From: Atrina japonica
Lineage: Eukaryota > Mollusca > Bivalvia > Pterioida > Pinnidae
Assembly: GCA_030159075.1 (NCBI GenBank)
Contig: BROG01000250.1
Location: forward strand, 372,001-436,000
Direction: 5' to 3'
Length of the DNA stretch: 64,000 nucleotides
The notes under the pieces were generated by a model. The model saw only the letters and a program-made list of their open reading frames with translations. It did no database searches and was not told the DNA's origin. Position 1 is the stretch's first letter. Every line of letters begins with the position of its first letter. Positions 12,771-25,074 of the stretch are shown here, piece after piece. A program made the position numbers and the translations under genes.

Positions 12771-13010
12771 GTGGAACCCCGATAATATCAGTGATTTTGT
12801 CCCACTGATCATTGTCGTGTGGTACCCGGATAATATCGGGGATTTTGTTCCACTAATCATTGTCGTGTGGTACCCCGATAATATAACGGATTTTGTCCCA
12901 CTAATCATTGTCGCGTGGTACCCAGGTGATATCAGGGATTTTGTCCCATTAATCATTGTTGTGTGGTACCCAGGTGGTATCAGGGATTTTGTCCCACTAA
13001 TCATTGTCGT
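12771..13010. repeat. 48-bp minisatellite, exactly five units
   Basis: Five units of exactly 48 bases start at 12771, 12819, 12867, 12915 and 12963, each beginning GTGG and ending ATTGTCGT or a close variant. Because 48 is divisible by three and the unit has no stop, both strands show open frames across it (16-residue periodic peptides). These are not supported as genes. Confidence 0.93.
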
Positions 13011-13535
13011 GTTGATTGAAATAATGTCGTGACAACGAAATATATCGTAATAAAAATGAATTACTATCTACTTAAGTTGCGCCAAACGTGTTTTGGCAAC
13101 GATATATATGATTATGAGCTTTTTCTCCTGGTCAGTGTGGGAACCAATTAATATGACGTCCTGGTGGTTAGAAGGTAATCGGAGGAGAATGCGGAGACAC
13201 TTTAAAAAGAAAAAATGAACATATATTGTTAATTTGTTAACTTAATATCCATATTGACTATCTTAGATTGTATAGGACCTATTTTACAAATATTGAGATA
13301 CTTAAGACTACAGAATTTTGTTAAGGGAGATTTTTTTCTTGATCCACTTTAAAGTTTTATTTCCTTGTATTCAGATTGTTTCAAGTGTTTTAATATCAGT
13401 CTGAATTCTACATCGTCTAAAATTACCGGTACTCCATCTATCACATCCCCAATACTTAGGTGTCTTTACTTACATATTCTTAGCTTTTAAGAAATTAAAA
13501 AAAAAAATTAGCAAAGAACGTGAAAATACATGTAC

Positions 13536-13710
13536 GACCAAACTTGTCTACAAACATGTTTGTCACTCAAGGGAACAGGCAAATGTAGCCGTTGTAGATA
13601 GATGAGGTTTATCATCATAAAAAAAGTTAACAAAAGTTATGTTTGAATGGCCTTTATAGGCAGATGCCCTTTATACAGAGGTGGTCTTTAATGCAAGTTT
13701 GACTGTTGTG
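13536..13710. mobile_element. MITE-like element, AGTCAAACTTG family (copy 1)
   Basis: A degenerate left end (ACCAAACTTGTCTAC) is followed by AAGGGAACAGGCAAA, AAAGTTAACAAAAGTTATG, CCTTTATAGGCAG and a right end AAGTTTGACTGT. The same order of blocks occurs at 26085-26258 and 62120-62271, so it is an interspersed element with short inverted ends. No open reading frame is present; it is non-autonomous. Confidence 0.65.
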
Positions 13711-14104
13711 TTTGCCACTGGTATCATATACAAGGCCAAGAAATTAGAGTTACCACTGTAATCGTAAGTACTTGAAGACAGGGAAGTGTATTTCTTTTTT
13801 TTTAATTTTGTTAATGTATTATCATCTGCAATATAACTCAACACTATTGGTGTAATTTTACTTAATTTCGACTTTTTTTTAATTTAAGATTATGTCCCGT
13901 TTCAGATGATATATCTAGGCTGAAATTCTGCCCCGGTTTTTTGTTACTTATTTGGTAAACATAGGGAAAAAATCTGTGAAGTTTGAAGCAAATTCCAAAT
14001 TTATTAGATCTTACAAACAATTCCGGAAAAAAATTATGATTTGATTGAATTTTAATCGTGTACTTTGTTTCCATATTGCAACAATGATAAATTACTTTAT
14101 CAAT

Positions 14105-14292
14105 AATAAAAGATATGATTCTTCAAGATTTGATTTGATTGGATTGATTTTTTTTTGTTTTACGCCATACTCAACAATCTTTCAGTCATATGATGGCGTC
14201 CAGTTTTTATTGGTGGAGGAGAAACCCCGGTTACCCGGGTAAAGACCACCGACCTTCTGCAAGAAAACTGGCAAACTTTCCCACTTAATTCG
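14105..14292 (+). mobile_element. Interspersed repeat with ATGGCGTCCAG/GGAGGAGAAACC core (copy 1)
   Basis: The element contains TTTTACGCCATACTCAACA, CAGTCATATGATGGCG, TTTTTATTGGTGGAGGAG, CACCGACCTTCTGCAAG and AACTGGCAAACTTTCCCAC. A diverged reverse-complement copy is at 35040-35155. The pattern resembles a short repeat I associate with bivalve genomes (recognition, not a database result). It ends in a 25-bp tandem tail at 14297-14371. Confidence 0.6.
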
Positions 14293-14296
14293 TATG

Positions 14297-14371
14297 ATTC
14301 TTCAATGAATGAATGGGAAAAATTCTTCAATGAATGAATAGGAAAAATTCTTCAATGAATGAATGGGAAAA
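14297..14371. repeat. 25-bp tandem repeat, three units
   Basis: Units starting ATTCTTCAATGAATGAAT occur at 14297, 14322 and 14347, almost identical. They directly follow the interspersed repeat and may be its tail. Confidence 0.85.
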
Positions 14372-16317
14372 TAAATAAATTAAATAGAAACACTAACTTT
14401 TGTTTGTTGCTTCACCGATACTGTCATTTTTTGTTTGAATGTGACATCTCCGCCATTCAGCTGTTGCTGACGCGACACGAAAAATTGGCAAATGATATAG
14501 CAGTCTCGGTATATTACGCCTCACGGCCTTGATGATAAAGATCTCGGTATTGGGACTTGGTTTCCTAGTATAAATAACATAAAGCTAACAGAGTTGTCTC
14601 CCCCCCCAAAAAAAAAACTGAACAGTTTCGTTATTTAGATAATACACATGTAGCGGTTGTCTCCCTTCAACAATGTGACTACCAGTGAAGTATCGTCTGT
14701 GGCGTATCTTACATTTTTAAAGGAGTGTTTGAAGGGTAATATACACGATTTAGAATTATTATAATATCCCTTATACAAAATTTAAAACCATCGGATAAAT
14801 CGTGAATTAAAAATTCTGGCTTCCAGACACTGCTTTCCTCTCTGCAGCACATTTAGACTAATCCCATGTAGGCCTACCGATGTATCGTGTAGACGAAAAT
14901 TTAAACAGTATTTCGTCCACTTCGGTTTATTTTTTTTATAAAATGAAAATAATTCAAAATTCAGAGGGGGAGAGTTTGAACCCCCTTAACATCCTTTAGA
15001 TCTGCCAAAATCAAATTACACCCTTTATATAACTATATATAAATCAAAGTACTGAAAGTACTGATACGAGTTGATGGCAATCGTAAGTTTTAATGAGGTA
15101 TAATACACACAGTATACTGAGTACTTTTTAATTCGGTAAAATTAGGTTACAAAAAGAGTAACTAAAAATCGGGTCAGACACTTGGCCTAACGTAAGTACT
15201 GATGGCTTATTTATTATGCAACAAACTAAATAGATCAGCGATATGATTATAAAATCTTGTGCTTATAAACATCGTTTCATCGATATTAAATTTCTATGCA
15301 ACAGGGCAGTATTATACCCTTACGCTATACTTCCTAGGTCGAGACGTGTACACGTAAAACATTTTCCCAACTTCAAAGACTGCCGCGAGTTTCTCACCAG
15401 TTAAGATCACGTGAATGAGGAATAACGGAACTTCAATGTCCAGCTTCACAGACAGATCTTGCCAATACACAGTAAGAGAAACTTGACCAAAATCATTTGC
15501 ATATTAATCGTGTGCAAGAATCGTTAACAGTCCAGTCTATCGCTTTTAATGTCAATTCTATCACTAGAGTATAATGGTAAAAAATAATTGAAAAGTAACT
15601 TTCTAAAGCAAATTTATAATATCTTAAAATTCCTAAAGGACGCCGAACTGACCTTTAGTAGCATATATTTCAACAAGTCTTGTAGGCCTATATTTTTCAG
15701 GGAATTGTTACTATATTTTCGTCATTTCAAAAAGCAAAAATATACGAATAAAAGTGTGATTTGGAAATTTCAATCTTGAAGTTGAGTTTATGTTGCTGAA
15801 ATGCACATACATGTGTAATTTTACGTCAATATAATGTGTTATTAACCCCATACTGCAAAATGTGCTTTGACTTGTTCCTAATAAACAACTTAGCATAACA
15901 TAACTGCGTTGGTGTTCCATCAACTCGTAAAAAGAGTAGGACCTATAGTTATATATAGGGTGTAACCACATTTGGCCTAAGTCTGTTGGTTGGCCATATT
16001 TCTTGGTACATCCCCAAATTACCATGTTTTGATGAAGAGAATAAATAAAATAGACTAAAAATCAAGCGGTAATGGGCAAGGCACACTTAGATGGTCCTGT
16101 CCACAAGTGCCTGTGGAATGACTAAACTTCTAAAGCTATTGATAAACAAACTGTTTGAAACATAGAATTTTAAAATTGGCACCTTTGTACTGCTTATATG
16201 TCAAGTTGATCTTCACTTTGATGTGCTGTATCAATGGAATCTGTAATCAGGTCCCAGCTACCACTAGACTCCAAAGGCATGTGTCTAGTTCATTATTTTG
16301 CAACACTAAAAGAAAAA
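14372..16317. other. Intergenic stretch, no gene seen
   Basis: No coding exon or clear repeat was recognised. Short open frames here lack any family resemblance. The composition is ordinary AT-rich intergenic DNA. Confidence 0.6.
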
Positions 16318-17580
16318 GTATTTGACCAAAGTGCCATATATCACCAATGATAGTAGCTGACCAAAGTGCCCAACATCACCTATGTCAGTATTTGACCAAA
16401 GTGCCATATATCACCAATGTTTGTAGCTGACCAAAGTGTCCAACATCAACTATGTCAGTATTTGACCAAAGTGCCATATATCACCAATGATAGTAGCTGA
16501 CCAAAGTGCCCAACATCACCTATGTCAGTATTTGACCGAAGACCCCTATATCACCAATGTTAGTAGTTAACCAAAGTGCCCAACATCACCAGTGTTAATA
16601 TTAGGCAAAAGTGCCTTATATCACCAATGATAGTAGCTGACCAAAGTGCCCAACATCACCTATGTCAGTATTTGACCAAAGAGCCCTATATCACCAATGT
16701 TAGTAGTTAACCAAAGTGCTCAACATCACCAGTGTTAGTGTTAGGCGAAAGTGCCTTATATCACCAATGATAGTAGCTGACCAAAGTGCCCAACATCACC
16801 AGTGTTAGTGTTAGGCAAAAGTGCCTTATATCACCAATGTTAGTAGTTAACCAAAGTGCTCAACATCACCAGTGTTAGTGTTAGGCCAAAGTGCCTTATA
16901 TCACCAATGTCAGTAGTTAACCAAAGTGCCTCAACATCACCAGTGTTAGTGTTATGTAGTTAACCAAAGTGCCTTATATCATCAATTTTCATAGCTGTCC
17001 AAAGTGCCCTATATCACCAATGTCAGTACATATATGTAGTTAACCAAAGTGCCTTATATCATCAATTTTCATAGCTGTCCAAAGTGCCTTGAATCACCAA
17101 TGTCAATATCAGTTGAGCAAAGTGTCATATATCACCAATGTCATTCAATAATTAAAGTGCCCTATATCACCTATCTCAGTAGTTGACCAAAGTGCCCAAT
17201 ATCACCAATATCAGTTGTTAATTAAAGTGCCCAATATCACCTATGTCAGCAGTGCCCTATATCACTTATGTCAGTAGTTGACCTGTATCACAAGTGTCCA
17301 ATATCACCAGTATCAGTTGTTAATTAAAGTGCCCAATATCACCTATGTCAGAAGTTGACCAATGTTCCCAATATCACCAATGTCAGTTGTTAATTAATTG
17401 CCCAATATCACCTATGTCATTGGTTGACAAGTGCCCAATATCACCTATGTCAGAAGTTGACCAATGTTAATCTGTTTTGTCCAATTTCACCAATGTCAGT
17501 TGTTTAATTTAATTGCCCAATGATCACCTTTGTCAGGTTTGTATGACCAATGGTGTCCTATTATGTTTAGATGTCACCAA
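16318..17580. repeat. About 35-bp minisatellite (GACCAAAGTGCC...TATCACCAATG)
   Basis: Units of about 35 bases carry ACCAAAGTGCC and ATATCACCAATG. In the first third they alternate between two variants (GTATTTGACC... and GTAGCTGACC...), making a 70-base dimer. Towards the right the units degenerate and lose parts before merging into the 36-bp array. Both arrays share the core TATCACCAATG. Confidence 0.92.
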
Positions 17581-17589
17581 TGTTGACCT

Positions 17590-19420
17590 AAATGTTCAGA
17601 GGTTTGTATCACAAGTGATGGAATACTTTCTATAGTGGTTTGCATCACCAGTGATGGTCTAGGATGTTTAATGGGGTTTTTATGAGGTTTGTATCACCTG
17701 TGGTGGTCTATTATGTTCAGAGGTTTGTATTACCTGTGGTGGTCTATTATGTTCAGAGGTTTGTATCACCAATGGTGGTCTATTATGTTCATAGTTTTGC
17801 ATCACCAGTGGTGGTCTATTATGTTCAGAGGTTTGTATCACCAAAGTTAATCTGTTTTGTCCAGAGGTTTGTATCACCAATGGTGGTCTGTTTATGTTTA
17901 GAGGTTTGTATCACCAGTAGTGATCTATTATGTTCAGAGGTTTGTATCACCAATGGTGGTCTATTATGTTCAGAGGTTTGTATCACCAATGGTGGTTTAT
18001 TATGTTCAGAGGTTCATATCACCAGTGGAGGTCTATTATGTTTGGAGGGTTGTATCACCAATGGTGGTATATTATGTTTAGAGGTTTGTATCACAAATAT
18101 GGTCTATGATGTTCAGAGGTTTGTATCACCAGTGGTTTCTATCAGAGGTTTGTATCACCAGTGGAGGTCTTTTATGTATTGGATGGTGGTTGTATCATTT
18201 AGAGGTGGTGGTAATATGATGTTTAGAGGTTTGTATCACCAATGGTGGTCTATGATGTTCAGAGGTTTGTATCACCAGTGATTATCTATTATGTTCAGAA
18301 GTTTGTATCACCAGTAGAGATCTTTTATGTCCAGAGGTTTGTATCACCAATGGTGGTCTATTATGTTTAGAGGTTTGTATCACAAATGTGGTCTATGATG
18401 TCCAGAGGTTTGTATCACCAATGGTGGTCTATTATGTTTAGAGGTTTATATCACAAATGTGGTCTATGATGTCCAGAGGTTTGTATCACCAATGGTGGTC
18501 TGTTATGTTTAGAGGTTTATATCACAAATGTGGTCTATTATGTTTAGAGGTTTATATCACAAATGTGGTCTATTATGTTTAGAGGTTTATATCACAAATG
18601 TGGTCTATTATGTTTAGAGGTTTGTATCACCAATGGTGGTCTATTATGTTTAGAGGTTTGTATCACAAATGGTGGTCTATTATGTTCAGAGGTTTGTATC
18701 ACCAATGGTGTCTATTATGTTTAGAGGTTTGTATCACCAATGGTGGTCTATTATGTTTAGAGGTTTGTATCACCAATGGTGGTCTATTATGTCCAGAGGT
18801 TTGTATCACCAATGGTGGTCTGTTTTATTTAGAGGTTTGTATCACCAGTAGTGATCTGTTTTGTCCAGAGGTTTGTATCACCAATGGTGGTCTGTTTTAT
18901 TTAGAGGTTTGTATCACTAGTAGTGGTCTGTTTTGTCCAGAGGTTTGTATCACCATTGGTGGTCTGTTTTATTTAGAGGTTTGTATCACCAATGGTGGTC
19001 TGTTTTGTTCATAGTTTTGCATCACCAGTGTGATCTGGTCCTAGGTATGTTCACCAATGGTTTGTATCACCCAGAGGTTATCAATCTGATCTGTTTTGTC
19101 CAGAGGTTTGTATCACCAATGGTGGTCTGTTTTATTTAGAGGTTTGTATCACTAGTATCACCAGTAGTGATCTGTTTTGTTCAGAGGTTCATATCACCAG
19201 TGGTGGTCTATGATGTTCAGAGGTTTGTATCACCAATGGTGGTCTTTTATGTTCAGAAGTTTGTATCACCAGTGGCGGTCAATTTTGTTTACAGGTTTGT
19301 ATCATCAATGTTGGTTAATTTTGTTCATTGATTTGTATCACCAGTGGTGGTCTTTCAAGTTCAAAGGTTTCTATCACCAGTGGTGGTCTTTTTTGTTTTT
19401 GGATTTGCCTTAAGAGTGGA
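17590..19420. repeat. 36-bp minisatellite (AGAGGTTTGTATCACCAATG...)
   Basis: About fifty units have the form AGAGGTTTGTATCACCAATG followed by GTGGTCTATTATGTTC. The left and centre are dominated by TATTATGTT endings; from about 18810 TGTTTTGTCC and TGTTTTATTT endings alternate. Units of 36 bases without stops create open frames of up to 205 codons, which are repeat by-products. Confidence 0.93.
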
Positions 19421-19804
19421 GGTCAGTTTTGTTAACTGATTTAGGTAGTATACCCTGGTAATATTACAGGGGCAGAATAAAGGTTTCAAGATCATTTATA
19501 AAATTGTTAAGCAAAGATATGCCAGAGGGTCAGTACCTTTTTCACAAAATTTATGAAATTTGGAATCCCGAATCACATTTTCTAGCATCTTGATATCTAG
19601 AATAATCCACAGAAAATATACCATTTTACAAGAGATGAAAGGCCATTTTGTAGCTTCTGTTCAGTCTATTAATTAACAAAATTAATTGAAATTCAGCAGA
19701 CATAAGCAGAATGCCATATGCGTAGCAGGAGTATGTTCTTATCTATATGCTGTGTACATTTTGAAATTTTACTAGAATGAGGTCTAGGGTTATGCTTTCA
19801 TGAT

Positions 19805-19984
19805 ACAGTAAAACCTGCTTTAGGGACCTTCTGTGTATAAAGACTACCTGGTCATGAATGCTGTTTTTTTTCTGTCCCAAATAGTACTATTTGTGTACAA
19901 ATCAACCTCTATATAAAGACCACCTCCCTATAAAGACTGGTTTTGTTGTGTCCATAGGAGGGTCTTATATACAAGTTTCACTGT
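19805..19984. mobile_element. MITE-like element, ACAGTAAAACCTG family (copy 1)
   Basis: Ends are ACAGTAAAACCTGCTTTAG and ACAAGTTTCACTGT, short inverted repeats. The interior has CTGTCCCAAATAGTACTATT and ACCTCTATATAAAGACCACC. A second copy with the same interior is at 21117-21298. Confidence 0.75.
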
Positions 19985-20739
19985 TCACAATTTTAGCCTA
20001 AGGAAACTGTTTTCTTGTCACCAGAAATAAAATCAAAACCTGTCTTTAGGCAAATCTCTAAAGTACATGAAATTGACAGACATAGTAGGCTATACAAATA
20101 GCACTAAAAAGAACATTTAAGATGTGGTGTCTGGAAAATTTTAGAATTTTGAAGGCTCTGAGAGACCATTCTCTGACTTCCACCTTCCAACTTATTCCTC
20201 TCTGGAGTTAATGACTGCTTTCTTTCTATGATTTTGAGAAAATTTTGATAGTCTCTCATCCATCTTTTATTTTTTATCAAATAAAAAAAAAATGAAAGGG
20301 GTCACAACCCCTGTAACCTTCCTTTGGATAAGCTAATCTGTTTCTTCAAAAGTCTCCGTAATACTTCTGTATCCGCTGTTACTGCAAAAGTATATGTGTA
20401 CCACATGGTGGGCACATGAACCTGAATATCACCGTTAATTTCCATTGACGTGTTTATCTTTAGAGCATTTTAAATTATCAGATACTTAAATTCATGAAAA
20501 TTTTCAAATAATGTAGGTGCCTATGGTTTATACTGTGTTATATAAGCTTTAGGATTACATAGTTTATCAGAAGTCTCATAATAAAGTAAATTTCCAGATT
20601 CTACTTTTGTAAAAAAAAAAATGATGAAGATGTGTTTGTAAAAGACCACTGTAGGTTATACCTGGAGCCCCCTAGTTATTGTTGCCCTTTTACAACAGGT
20701 AACAATACCTGTCTTTAATTAGCCCTAAATCACCATAGT

Positions 20740-20900
20740 CAAATGAATGTCTTGGATGTAATATATGTACATACCTCAATTGTTTCACTAGAAAACTTCA
20801 CCTTCATTTTAAATTTGCCCTCTTATCTGAGGGCGAGAAATAAACAGGAGCAAAAATTAGCAGTAATAGTGTACATTGTGGTAGCTACATGTGAAAATAT
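20740..20900. mobile_element. Interspersed repeat with GAGGGCGA core (fragment)
   Basis: The stretch shares TTTAAATTTGCCCTC, TGAGGGCGAGAAATAA and CAGGAGCAAAAAT with a longer copy at 27180-27465 and a fragment at 51025-51190. It is a diverged dispersed repeat with no coding capacity. Confidence 0.5.
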
Positions 20901-21116
20901 TGGCATGAATGTTCTGTGTGCCCCCTCTGTTTCTGTGGTCTTCAGTTTTTATTTTTAGTTGCAGGCATGTCATGTATTTATCATCAGTGAAAGTCTTTCA
21001 CCTGATAACCATGGATTTCCAAGTGTACTTGATTGATGACTTCACATGAAAGTGACTGATAGGTGAGTAGAATTTTGGCATAGCAAGAATTTCTACTAAA
21101 GAAAATAACTACCAGT

Positions 21117-21298
21117 AGAGTAAAACTTGCTTTATTAAGCACCTGTGTATAATAACCCCCTGGTCACAAATACTGTTTTTTTTCTGTCCCCAATAGTACC
21201 ATTTGTGTTCAAATCAACCTCTATCTAAAGACCACCTCCCTATACAGACTAGTTTTTGTTGTGTCCCAAAGGGGTCTTTATATACTAGTTTAACTGTA
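21117..21298. mobile_element. MITE-like element, ACAGTAAAACCTG family (copy 2)
   Basis: It is homologous over its whole length to 19805-19984, including CTGTCCCCAATAGTACCATT and the GTTTAACTGTA right end. The copies are in the same orientation and about 1.3 kb apart. Confidence 0.75.
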
Positions 21299-21329
21299 CC
21301 ATAAATGAAAATTACTTATTTCAATTTAA

Positions 21330-21750
21330 CAATACATTGAAAACTGTATTAAATGACCACCCAATCTGCCAGTGAAATGTGGTCTTATACAAGACAGGTT
21401 GTCTCTTAAATAGTAAAAAGAGGTACAATGAAAACTGTCTTAAAAGACTACCCAATCTGCCAGTGAAATGTGGTCTTATACAAGACAGGTTGTCTGTTAA
21501 ATATTAAAAAAAAGATCATATGCCAATGACGAAACCTGTCTTAAAATTAAAAAGCAATATGACCACCCTTAAAAGACCACCAATGAAAAATGTGGTGTTA
21601 AATACAAAAAGACAGGTTGTCTGCCAATGAAATGTGGTGTTATACAAGACAGGTTGTCTGTTAAATAGTAAAAAGAGGTACAGTGAAACCTGTCTTAAGA
21701 AACCACCCAGTATGCCAATGAAATGTGGTCTTATACAACACCATGACACT
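21330..21750. repeat. About 92-bp tandem array of MITE-like hairpin units
   Basis: Four to five units carry GAAAACTGTCTTAAAAGAC or a variant, CCAGTGAAATGTGGTC and ATACAAGACAGGTTGTC. AACCTGTCTT and AAGACAGGTT are inverted within the unit, so each resembles a single TACAGTGGAACC-type hairpin. The middle part (21515-21620) is rearranged. Confidence 0.8.
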
Positions 21751-21999
21751 TTTTTTTTTAAATTGGATTATTGATTTTTATTTAAATACCTTAACTTACT
21801 GAGGTATATCATTTTTCCTCCACCTATTTTTAATGATAATTTTATATTCTGCAGTGTAGTCTGTGGTCTATATTCCACATATTTTGCTATCTCTGAAATA
21901 GGATCTTCACTTTGAAGTCCATAAAACATTACAAGGAACAGTGCATCTGCCATATGTTTCACACAACCACATGTTGTGGAGTATTACACAGAGAGCACA

Positions 22000-23395
22000 G
22001 ATAGGGTATGAGGGCATAGTAGATGGGGTCATTGATGTTGATAGTCGGTGCAGAATATTCGAATAATTCATGTGGGACTCACAGGGGATCCAACTGTTAT
22101 ATTGTTTGACTATTGATTGACAGGTAAGTAGAAATGTTATTGATTACCTTTATATAATCACTCTAGATCTCGTTGACAAGATTAATTAGATTATTGTATT
22201 CTGTGTGCATGGAATGAAAAAACGGTTAGGAAATTATCTGTGTATGAATAATTTAGGAAGGAGTTTGTGATGGAGTTTTTTTAAGTGCAGGAGATGTACA
22301 AACTGTTTTAGTCCAGTAGTCAGCCATCAAAACTGACTTTTTATTCTTTGAAGATGTTGGTTAAAGTATCAGGTGAGATTATTCAGTTTCAGTTTTTTTT
22401 TATATTCATAAAAATATTGATTTAACATTTTGCCATGTCATGTGGTAATTGTTTTGGTAATTTTAGAAAAAAGTAAGAAATTCTAGAGAATTTGACTAAA
22501 TGTTAATTTCTGGACATTATTTTTTGGATCCTGTAGTTTGGTTTATTTTATTATTTAGATTTATATTTATTTTAAAGAATTAAAAATTTGGCCAAGAAGA
22601 TAGTAAATAAGAAATTGAATGCATAAAAAGATTGTTTAATAAATGGATGAATACAAATATAACAAACAAATAAGATAAATTGATTGATAAATGGATAAAT
22701 AAAGATAACTAAATAGATAAATATTCGAAGTATTATACCAGGTATAGGAAATGCTCCATATCTCTTTGTTAAAGAAGAGGTATACATGTGCATGTTAGTT
22801 AAAATGCCATGTGTTTTTAGTTAAAAAGACGTAAATTTGATTACATTCTTCCTTTTAAACTCTTTGAGTCAGAACTGCTGATGACTGACTTTGCAGGTAT
22901 CGTTTATTTCCACGGTCATGTTTGGAGCTTTGGTTTTAGATATGAACTAGTTATTCAGTGTGTTAAAGCACTTGTTAAAGATAATTATGTTTCCAATCTG
23001 ATGCCAAGCCTGGAAAGATTTGTCTGTAATTCTGAAAAGATACACAACACAGTGGGGAACCTGGGATGTTTTTCACCACCAGACTGATAATGCTTGTAAT
23101 TTTCCCAAAAAACTGGTGTTTTAGAGTTTTTGTATACACAAGATATAGTGCCAATATTTTAACTTATCCAGGGTAATTGATATTGTAGCAGTACTTATTT
23201 TTTTGCACCCTTTTACATGTTTACTGAACCACAATCTGGGAATCAAGAAAAATAAAGATCCAAAGAAACCATGCAGTATTAAAGAAGCTTTGTAGTGCAA
23301 AAAAGGTAGAACTTTAATCATGTGACTGTTGGGTCTATGGACACTGTATGTATAGGGCTACCCTTTAAGATGTTTGGAACCTAAGATACTTATGT
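22000..23395. other. Intergenic stretch, no gene identified
   Basis: Two open frames of modest length here (22881-23087 plus; 21768-21962 minus, mostly to the left) have reasonably protein-like composition but match no family I recognise. They have no visible exon partners. They are left unannotated as genes. Confidence 0.45.
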
Positions 23396-23401
23396 GAGAA
23401 A

Positions 23402-23845
23402 GTTTGTTTCCCACACATTGGAATATTGTGCACTTGTTTCTCCACACATTGGAATATTGTGCACTGTTTCCCACACATTGGAATATTGTGCACTTGTTTC
23501 CCACTCATTGGAATATTGTGCACTTGTTTCCCCACACATTGGAAAATTGTGCACTTGTTTCCCCACACATTGGAATATTGTGCACTTGTTTCCCGCATAT
23601 TGGAATATTTATGCACTTGTTTCCCCACACATTGGAATATTGTGCACTTGTTTCCCCACACATTGGAATATTGTGCACTTGTTTCCCGCATATTGGAATA
23701 TTTATGCACTTGTTTCCCCACACATTAGAATATTGTGCACTTGTTTCCCACACAAATTAGAATATTAAGCACTTGTTTCCCACATGTTGGAATAATGTAA
23801 ATTTGTTTCCCATTCACTGGAATATATTGTGCACTGCTTCCGACA
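23402..23845. repeat. 31-bp minisatellite (CTTGTTTCCCCACACATTGG)
   Basis: About thirteen units of 30-31 bases have the form CTTGTTTCCCCACACATTGG then AATATTGTGCA, with a TTTATGCA variant and a CGCATATTGG variant. The variants CCGCATATTGG plus TTTATGCA recur together at about 23594 and 23686, a 92-base three-unit higher-order repeat. Open frames occur in several phases and are artefacts. Confidence 0.92.
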
Positions 23846-24299
23846 CATAGACACACATGATGTCTGAATCTTGTGTACATGTTTTCCACACTTAGACAGA
23901 TACAAGTACTTATGCACTTGTTAACATGTGTCTTACTGTCAGTGCACTTTTCCCCCGTACTCTTTCTCTTACATAATCTCATTATACATCAAACTGATAT
24001 TTATAATACAATAGGTGAGTTTGATAATAAATAATATTACTGTTTAGGTCATGGTAATTTGACATTTTTATGTTTACTTACCAAGATACAACTTGCCAGA
24101 GATCACTGCCGTTGTTGTGTGGTCTTTCTAGACAGGTCATCTCCCTTATGGGATTTTATCACAGTAATGAGGATACTCACGGTTCCTTAAGAGGACAGAC
24201 CTTTATTTAGGAGCAATAAAGCACCTAACTGGTCCCTTTAGACCGATGACCAGTACCTATAGTGATTCTACTATATTGATGGTCTAATATCACATGGTA

Positions 24300-25020
24300 T
24301 CATAAAAATGGTTGTTTAACTGTCTCTGGTAAAACACATGATCATTTCAAAAGTGTCTCTGTGAGCAAACACATGATTGTTTATCTAAGTGTCTGGTATA
24401 ACACATGGTTGTTTGACTAATTGTCTGTGGTAAAACATGATTATTTTTCTAAGTGTCTCAGGTAAAACATATGATTGTTTGACTAATTGTCTGTGGTAAA
24501 ACATGATTATCATCTAAGTGTCTCTGGTAAAGCAAATGATTGTTTAACTAAGTGTCTGGTAAAACACATGATTGTTTAACTAAGTGTATCTGGTAAAACA
24601 TGATTGATTTACTAAGTGTCTCTGGTAAAACATGAATATTTTACTAAATGTCCTCTGGTAAAACATGATTATTTTACTAAGTGTCTCTGGTTAGCCACAT
24701 GTTTGATTAATTACTTTAAACATATTTATTCAATAAGAAAAAACACATGTTTCATGCAAGCAAAACATGATTGTTTAATTAAGTGTCTCTTTTAAAACAC
24801 ATGATTGTTTAACTAAGTGTATCTGGCAAAACATGAATATTTTACTAGGTGTATCAAGTAAAATATGATTATTTTACTAAGTGTCTCTGATAAATAACAT
24901 GATTATTTTACTAAGTGTCTCTGGTAAGCCAAATGTTTGATTGATTAGTTTAAACATATTTATTCAATATGAAAAAAACATGTTTCATGCAAGCAAAACA
25001 TATGATTGTTCAACAGAGTG
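24300..25020. repeat. About 33-bp minisatellite with a 235-bp higher-order repeat
   Basis: Units contain TAAGTGTCTCTGGTAAAACA and CATGATTGTTTAAC. Two longer copies, starting near 24676 and 24910, contain the same non-unit insert (TTTAAACATATTTATTCAAT then ACATGTTTCATGCAAGC). A block of units plus insert was therefore duplicated together. Confidence 0.88.
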
Positions 25021-25074
25021 GTCCCTGATAAGACATTTGATTGTTCAATATAATGGTCTCTGATACAACATGAC

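Noticed and set aside
17664..19413. Long open frames (205 and 138 codons) reading VCITNGGLL-type repeats
   Set aside because: They are translations of the 36-bp array, whose unit is stop-free and divisible by three. Other frames and the opposite strand are also open.
23365..23768. Frames reading CALVSPHIGIL and KQVHNIPMCG, and a thought that the evenly spaced units might be a CRISPR array
   Set aside because: The 31-bp units are directly adjacent with no unique spacers, and the DNA is from an animal. It is a minisatellite.
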